Assembly: GCA_017470325.1 (NCBI GenBank)
Contig: JAFUES010000002.1
Location: 1 to 29,463, forward strand
DNA from: Oscillospiraceae bacterium
GTDB taxonomy: Bacteria > Bacillota_A > Clostridia > Oscillospirales > Oscillospiraceae
Reading direction: 5' to 3'
DNA length: 29,463 nucleotides
Positions within the stretch are counted from its first letter, which is position 1. Every line of letters begins with the position of its first letter. The notes under the pieces were generated by a model. That model searched no databases and had not been told where the DNA came from. It saw only the letters and a list, made by a program, of their open reading frames with translations. The translations under genes and the position numbers were made by a program. Shown here in pieces: positions 29,214-29,463 of the stretch.

Positions 29214-29260
29214 CGCCAAAAGAGACAGCCACCCCGTTGGGGTGGCTGTCTCTTTTGGCG
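29214..29260. repeat. Perfect 22-bp inverted repeat with 3-base loop
   Basis: The arms 29214-29235 and 29239-29260 are exact complements around GTT; the arm begins CGCCAAAAGAGACAGCCACC. It contains a TCTCTTTT run on either strand and could act as a two-way terminator or mark the end of a repeat element. Confidence 0.85.
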
Positions 29261-29274
29261 AATAACCCTGATTT

Positions 29275-29463
29275 TGATACAGTGACCCCATCCCAGAAAA
29301 GTGGGGGTCAGCTTCATGCCAAAGTGTAGTGGTAAGCTTAAATTGGACATGGAGGGGGTACTTTTTGTACAGATGATGTATAATGGGAGACAACAAGAAA
29401 ACATCTCTGGACAAAAACAGCCCCGAAATGAACAGGAGGCTTACCATGAAATACACAAAAGAG
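29275..29463 (+). mobile_element. Left end of a probable IS3-family insertion sequence (partial)
   Basis: A candidate terminus starts TGATACAGTGACCCC at 29275; TGACCCC and GGGGTCA (29283-29289, 29304-29310) form an inverted pair, and TG...GACCCC ends are common in IS3/IS150-type elements. TATAAT lies at 29379-29384, then AGGAGG and an ATG at 29446. The exact boundary cannot be fixed without the right end. Confidence 0.5.
29446..29463 (+). CDS. Start of a probable IS3-family OrfA (transposase helix-turn-helix), partial
   Basis: Only MKYTKE is visible before the window ends. ACAGGAGG lies 7-8 bases upstream of the ATG. MKYTKEFK-like starts are common in IS3-family OrfA proteins. The call rests on six residues plus the terminus-like flank, so it is tentative. 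Confidence 0.4.

Larger units (their letters stand above)
28875..29445. other. Non-coding tract: upstream region of trkA, hairpin array and IS left flank
   Basis: No credible gene is present; the open frames here on both strands are low-complexity artefacts of the repeats. The part 28875-29017 is AT-rich and is the expected trkA promoter region. From 29031 to 29260 the sequence is almost wholly inverted repeats. From about 29275 to the window end it looks like the left end of an insertion sequence. Confidence 0.7.

Noticed and set aside
29185..29220. T-arm-like GATTCGAATCCC on the plus strand
   Set aside because: The flanks TCTGA and CCCTT cannot form the T-stem, and no cloverleaf can be drawn.
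28943..29404. 153-codon minus-strand frame through the hairpin array
   Set aside because: The product is a translation of palindromes and direct repeats, with no start signal and no family. It spans the IS boundary.

Overview
The window reads as chromosome of a GC-rich, strictly anaerobic Firmicute, most likely a gut Oscillospirales relative (Oscillibacter, Dysosmobacter, Intestinimonas or Flavonifractor type). The basis is AGGAGG-type ribosome binding sites, the class III ribonucleotide reductase, a LarA/GlcD/LldP lactate locus, AtoDA-like CoA-transferase, DUF937, DUF3783 and GLUG families, and intrinsic terminators throughout. No rRNA, tRNA, CRISPR array or prophage was seen. This placement is by family content, not by a database search.

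Layout. Positions 1-5343 form a 2-hydroxy-acid locus. A GlcD-type FAD dehydrogenase (cut by the window edge) and a nickel-dependent LarA racemase are on the minus strand. Divergent from them is an LldP-type lactate permease. After a strong hairpin follows a split altronate-dehydratase-family pair (a SAF-domain small subunit and a UxaA-like large subunit). The divergent control region holds a perfect 29-bp palindrome. Positions 5412-9027 carry a formate/nitrite channel divergent from nrdDG, with an NrdR-box pair in the nrdD promoter. Positions 9305-11566 are an operon of a PaaG-like enoyl-CoA isomerase and a two-subunit CoA-transferase. Positions 11719-15184 are a five-gene metal (probably zinc) uptake operon: a Cys/His-rich small membrane protein, a binding lipoprotein, an ATPase, a permease and a second lipoprotein. 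A nested stem-loop that looks like an attenuator sits before the binding protein.

Positions 15239-20142 (minus) encode an MMPL/RND exporter translationally coupled to a GLUG-repeat surface protein. From 20268 to 24925 come smaller housekeeping and orphan genes: DUF3783, a YgjP-like metallopeptidase coupled to MutY, a membrane protein with an Ada-like zinc knuckle, a DUF937 protein with a histone-H1-like tail, and a degenerate macro-domain protein. Positions 24999-28874 (minus) hold an alpha/beta hydrolase and the TrkA/TrkH potassium system. The last ~570 bases are a run of perfect hairpins, ending in the left edge of what looks like an IS3-type insertion sequence.

How the parts fit: lactate import, racemisation and oxidation, acyl-CoA isomerisation and CoA transfer, and formate-dependent deoxynucleotide synthesis suit a fermentative butyrate or propionate producer. 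The least-explained modules are the split hydro-lyase beside the lactate permease, the zinc-operon leader with its small HHDC protein, the MMPL-GLUG pair, and the structured non-coding tract at the right end.
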